Positions 7,491 through 10,000 of a DNA stretch of 10,000 nucleotides are shown here, piece after piece. Position numbers and translations under genes: made by a program. The stretch is from the NCBI GenBank assembly GCA_009663005.1, contig CM018912.1, positions 14,291,371 through 14,301,370 of the forward strand. Reading direction: 5' to 3'. Each line of letters begins with the position of its first letter. Position 1 is the stretch's first letter. Source of the DNA: Actinidia chinensis. Its lineage: Eukaryota > Streptophyta > Magnoliopsida > Ericales > Actinidiaceae. Under the pieces are notes generated by a model that was not told the DNA's origin, did no database searches, and worked only from the letters and a program-made list of their open reading frames with translations.

Positions 7491-7926
7491 TTGTGTCTTT
7501 GTGTAAGAAAGAGAAATCTACGCATTTCGGCTTCTCTCTATCATTCCACTTATGATCCTGCCATGGGACTCGCACAAGTGGAATGACCTTGTTTCGAAGA
7601 ATTTCATCGCGTTGGTCCAAAATTTGAACGGGTTATACAATATACGATAAATTTTTTCGTATTTCTAACAGCTGGTGTTCAATGGTGTCACTTGGATCAA
7701 AGACATACTTTTTCAACATCGAAACTTGAAAAACATTGTGAATGTTTGCCAATTTCGGTGGCAAGGCAAGATGATAGGCAATTGGTCCAATCTTCTCTAG
7801 AATTTTAAACGGTCCTATGTAACGTGGATTCAACTTTCCTTTTATTCTAAAATGAATGATACCCCTTTTGGGGAATACCTTCAAAAGGGTATCTCCTTTT
7901 GAACTTTCCTTCAACTTTCCTTTCAT
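7490..7926 (-). pseudogene. gypsy integrase C-terminal domain and chromodomain-like tail
   Basis: The minus strand encodes GDTLLKVFPKRG, KLNPRYIGPFKILEKIG, YHLALPPKLANIHNVFQVSMLKKY and DPSDTIEH, the standard C-terminal (GPY/F) region of plant gypsy integrases. A TAA at 7633-7635 interrupts the frame. It continues with PVQILDQRDEILRNKVIPLVRVPWQDH, the segment preceding the final chromodomain-like motif. After that the expected acidic E-A-T-W-E block is not readable. A frame-shifted piece near 7505-7535 reads EAEMRRFLFL, resembling the very end of such polyproteins. In relatives the tail helps direct integration. The coding end is placed at about 7490 on this weak last match. Confidence 0.9.
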
Positions 7927-7938
7927 TCTTAACTTTCC
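7832..7938. repeat. four AACTTTCC copies: scrambled local duplication in integrase
   Basis: AACTTTCC lies at 7832-7839, 7902-7909, 7913-7920 and 7931-7938. The 20-bp stretches at 7831-7850 and 7912-7931 match at 18 of 20 positions. The first is where the family normally encodes KGKLNPRY. The others lie in extra sequence inserted after the first GD dipeptide codons, so a local duplication with rearrangement seems to have added about 50 bp. Confidence 0.75.
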
Positions 7939-7939
7939 T

Positions 7940-8225
7940 TCGTACGTGATCTCCTTACGAGAATTTCAAATCTTTCTACGCTTTTCGGCGTAGCTCTTTT
8001 GATAATACTGGGCTATACGAATTCGTTATTGTATCAAGGAAATCTTCTTGAAGATTTCTTATATAATTTGAGGATCCATGCGTCTTCCATCTGCAACTTT
8101 AGTCTAGAAAATAGGGGATCGATAGTTTCTTCCATACAACACTTTAGATGGGGCCTTATTAATTCTCGCTTGATAACTGCAACTGTAAGCAAATTTTACT
8201 AACGGTAGATGAACTTTCCAACCTC
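7940..8225 (-). pseudogene. gypsy integrase core-to-C-terminal segment with stops
   Basis: After the frameshift near 8222 the minus strand reads HLPLVKFAY, then KVLYGRNYRSPIF followed by TAG (8104-8106) at a position usually Trp. Further TAA stops lie at 8059-8061 and 8026-8028. IAQYYQKSYAEKRRK follows, the conserved QKSYAD-type segment that leads to the integrase C-terminal domain. Near 7960-7975 the frame changes again and a GDHV-like piece (usually V-G-D-x-V-x-L-K) appears, then breaks off at the scrambled repeat at 7902-7957. Confidence 0.85.
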
Positions 8226-8640
8226 CCTTGATTCTAACATGTATAGTTGTAGTAAATCTTCTAGTATCTTAATCACTCCCTCTAATTGTCCGTCAGTCTG
8301 AGGGTGAAAAATAGTATTAAAATTCAACTCGATTCCCATAGTCGCTTGCAAACTTTTCCCAAATTGTGAAACAAACATCGAGTCATGATCTGATACGATA
8401 GGCATGGGTGTTACATAAAGGCAACTGATTTTCTTTATGTATAGGTTTGCAAGTGTATCCAACTTGTGCATGATTTTCATAACTAAGAAATATGTCGACT
8501 TGGTGAGACGGTCGACAATTACCAAAATAGTATTGTTTCCTCTGATTAAACATGGTCACCCTACGACAAAATCCATCGCAATGTGTTCCCATTTCCATTC
8601 TGGGATGGGAAGAGAAGTCAGTAGTCCTCCTAGCCGTTGG
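8199..8640 (-). pseudogene. gypsy integrase catalytic core with intact D,D(35)E spacing
   Basis: Integrase inserts the element's DNA copy into the host genome. The core begins at PEWKWEHIAMDFV, whose Asp (8571-8573) is the first catalytic residue. A TGA at 8556-8558 interrupts the frame. It continues with VIVDRLTKSTYFL, then the second Asp in PIVSDHDSMF (8388-8390), HPQTDGQ, and the Glu in QLEGVIKILED (8280-8282). The first two are 61 codons apart and the last two have 35 residues between them, exactly the D,D(35)E geometry. The open stretch 8199-8525 is therefore an internal fragment and its ATG is not a true start. The frame shifts by one base near 8222, and coding similarity resumes as WKVHLPLVKFAY. 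Confidence 0.92.
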
Positions 8641-8820
8641 TGTTTCGCTTTCACTCTTTGACAGTAAATGCACTGTGCAATATAATTTGCAACGTCTTTC
8701 TTCATACTTGCTCCAAATTTTGTTACTTAATTTCTGCCAAATATGGTACACATAATCTGTCCTTTTGTCTCAAAATACAGTCAACAAAAGAAAAAATTTG
8801 TGACTCTTTTTTTCTCCACT
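8640..8820 (-). pseudogene. gypsy integrase N-terminal zinc finger, His pair deleted
   Basis: The integrase N-terminal domain normally binds zinc through H-H-C-C. The two cysteines survive in ANYIAQCIYCQRVKA (codons at 8670-8672 and 8661-8663). Upstream, coding for QKDRLCVP and a short LAEIK-like piece (to about 8712) is followed almost at once by MKKDVAN. In related elements some 20-25 residues carrying the two histidines and the Y-W-W-P-G-type segment lie between. They are missing, and the frame also changes, so an internal deletion near 8704-8712 removed the zinc-binding histidines. The missing segment is inferred from knowledge of the family. Confidence 0.75.
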
Positions 8821-8846
8821 TCATCATGGCGACGATTATCACCCAT

Positions 8847-9074
8847 TTACATTGTCTTGATCTTCTCAATGATAGTGGGCTCTACCGTAAGAGCGAAAAA
8901 CATAGCATCTTCATTGTGAGAAACTATCTCTATATCAAGTTTTCTCAAGTCTTCTAGTAATGTTGGTAGGGTTTTGATCATGTACGCTAAATTGTCGAAA
9001 GATTTTCGACTGAGTGCATCCGCTACCACATTTGCTTTACCAGGTGGTAAAAAATTGCTAGGTCGGTCTTTCAT
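8847..9074 (-). pseudogene. end of gypsy RNase H region and connection to integrase
   Basis: This 75-codon open stretch contains PGKANVVADALSRKS, a hallmark segment that closes the RNase H region of plant gypsy polyproteins. It is followed by about 45 residues of the variable connection domain (for example LPTLLEDLRKLDIEIVSHNE). The ATG at 9074 is internal, not a real start: coding similarity continues upstream in the same frame past stops. Beyond 8847 similarity resumes in another frame near 8745-8800, with KESQIFSFVDCILRQKDRLCVP-like coding, so there is a frameshift around 8820-8846. Confidence 0.85.
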
Positions 9075-9400
9075 AAATTACAACTAACGTCGCTGTCGCA
9101 TGTTGAGATCTTTTTAGGAAAAAATGTACTTGAGGCTTTTATAGTCCTTGTAGATCTCTTATGACTCCATATAAATAATGACGCCAGAGTTTGAGGGAGA
9201 AAATTATTGTTGCAAGCTCCAAATTGTAGGTTGGATAGTTCTTCTCATAAGGATTCAGTTGTCGGTAGGAAATCACATTTCCGTTTTGCATCAGAACACA
9301 TCCAAGTCCTTTTAGTGAGGTATCGTTAAAGATGACATATCCACAAGCTCCTGTCGGCAGGGCTAGAATAGGAGCCGATAACCGCTTCTTAACTTCCTAA
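9040..9400 (-). pseudogene. gypsy RNase H domain and following linker, broken
   Basis: RNase H degrades the RNA strand of the RNA-DNA hybrid. In the same frame as RT the minus strand reads [16 protein letters not shown] (first catalytic Asp; usual motif TDAS), then [19 protein letters not shown] (catalytic Glu). About 9140-9160 the frame changes, and the next conserved part reads [11 protein letters not shown] (third catalytic Asp) followed by a stop, KDLNMRQRR, and another stop where a Trp is usual. A stop at 9397-9399 sits at a position usually Gln, just before the domain. Compared with relatives, two residues appear to be missing after VISY. All three acidic residues remain, but the domain is split. 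Confidence 0.88.
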
Positions 9401-9479
9401 AAACTGTCTTCACAATCTGCATCCCACTTGTAGGTCACATGTTTTTGGGTTAATTTTGTCATTGGTGTCGCTAGATGCG

Positions 9480-10000
9480 AAAAGTCTTGTACAAATCATT
9501 TATAATAATCGGCGAGTCTCAAAAAGCTTCTAATCTATGTCACATTTGTAGGTTGCGGTCAATTCACGACGACTTCAATTTTTTGTGGGTCGACAAATAT
9601 TTCATCTTTTGAAATTAAAAGCCCTAAAAAGGCAATTCTCGAAAGAAAAAACACACACTTCTTAAACTACGCAAAAAGTTTCTCCTCCCTTAACATTTGC
9701 AAAGTTACATGTAGATGTTGTTCCTGGTCCTCATTATTCTTGGAATAAATGACGATGTCGTTGATAAAGACTACAATAAAATCGTCGAGGTAGGACTTGA
9801 ATATGCGGTTCATTAGATCCATGAAAGCTACAGGGGCATTGATTAATCCAAATGGCATCACTAAGAATTCATAGTGTGCATAGCATTTGCAAAATGCGCT
9901 TTGCAAAATGCGCTTTTTTGTACATCTTGTGGCTTGATCTTTAGTTGGTGATACCTTGACCGGATATCTATCTTGGAAAATACTTGGGCACCTTGAAGTT
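9480..10000 (-). pseudogene. gypsy reverse transcriptase, broken
   Basis: The enzyme copies element RNA into DNA. At 9966-9968 the minus strand encodes the first catalytic Asp in KIDIRSRYHQ. Then come FLVMPFGLINAPVAF and SYLDDF, and the active-site box reads VFINDIVIYSKN instead of the usual FIDD: the first of the paired Asp codons is AAC (9760-9762), a catalytic residue lost. A 14-bp tandem duplication (9887-9914) shifts the frame between the first catalytic motif and MPFGL. The frame then continues with stops at 9667-9669, 9559-9561 (in place of a Trp usual in VNW), 9535-9537 and 9496-9498 before reaching the region that leads into RNase H. The copy is inactive on three independent grounds. 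Confidence 0.93.
9887..9914. repeat. 14-bp tandem duplication in the RT gene
   Basis: TTGCAAAATGCGCT is present twice head to tail (9887-9900, 9901-9914). The reading frame on either side of it agrees once one unit is discounted, so this duplication is the frameshifting event. Fourteen is not a multiple of three. Confidence 0.95.

Larger units (their letters stand above)
7490..10000 (-). mobile_element. Ty3/gypsy retrotransposon pol remnant, running off the right edge
   Basis: Read on the minus strand from 10000 leftward, the order is reverse transcriptase, RNase H, integrase zinc finger, integrase catalytic core, integrase C-terminal domain and a chromodomain-like tail. RT and RNase H before integrase is the gypsy order, opposite to copia. 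Motifs resemble the common plant gypsy elements with MPFGL in RT, ADALSRK after RNase H and IVDRLTKS in integrase. The copy is heavily decayed: stops at 9667, 9559, 9535, 9496, 9397, 8556, 8104, 8059, 8026 and 7633, plus several frameshifts. Gag, protease and the 5' LTR would lie right of the window. The 3' LTR is not visible on the left, so that end seems truncated. Confidence 0.93.

Noticed and set aside
7390..7620. 76-codon minus-strand ORF taken as a gene of its own
   Set aside because: Its first 25 residues are the polyprotein tail continuing in frame from above the TAA at 7633; the rest is read-through into non-coding sequence.
7975..7995. Hairpin CTACGC-TTTTCG-GCGTAG as a terminator
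   Set aside because: It falls inside the integrase segment encoding YAEKRR and has only a 6-bp stem; a by-product of coding sequence.
7999..8202. 67-codon plus-strand ORF
   Set aside because: It is antisense to the integrase segment carrying KVLYGRNYRSP and QKSYAEKRRK; no independent motif.
8383..8957. ORFs overlapping integrase in other frames (8383-8751 minus; 8437-8661, 8552-8755 and 8637-8957 plus)
   Set aside because: They are shadows of the gypsy pol remnant. The frames carrying conserved integrase motifs account for the region.

Overview
The window looks like flowering-plant DNA. It combines two decayed LTR-retrotransposon fragments of different superfamilies with about 5.4 kb of sequence whose texture resembles plant mitochondrial intergenic DNA. 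I recognise no intact gene: no rRNA, no convincing tRNA, no standard mitochondrial or plastid gene, and no CRISPR. The most economical readings are a plant mitochondrial genome carrying nuclear-derived retroelement fragments, or nuclear DNA with a mitochondrial insert between transposon remnants. The sequence alone does not decide between them.

Layout. 1-2021: the 5' part of a Ty1/copia element on the minus strand, very AT-rich. It has an LTR at 1151-2021 bounded by TGTTA...TAACA, a decayed leader/gag region, a CCHC zinc knuckle and the start of the protease (DSGAT) at the left window edge. 2022-2640: unassigned sequence with a small ORF and a 19-bp direct repeat. 2640-4760: purine-rich on the plus strand, with only unrecognised ORFs. 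4760-6640: mixed composition, holding the longest unassigned ORF (5228-5647, minus) and a 17-bp direct-repeat pair. 6640-7490: partly pyrimidine-rich, no recognisable gene. About 7490-10000: a Ty3/gypsy pol remnant on the minus strand, read right to left as reverse transcriptase, RNase H, integrase and a C-terminal chromodomain-like tail. It is broken by at least nine in-frame stops, several frameshifts, a 14-bp tandem duplication and an internal deletion.

The genes do not work together as a system. Both retroelements are pseudogenes in the same orientation, and nothing visible links them to the middle segment. The main interest is the mosaic structure, the legible record of how each element decayed, and a few unassigned ORFs in the middle. 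I found no sign of an undescribed functional system.
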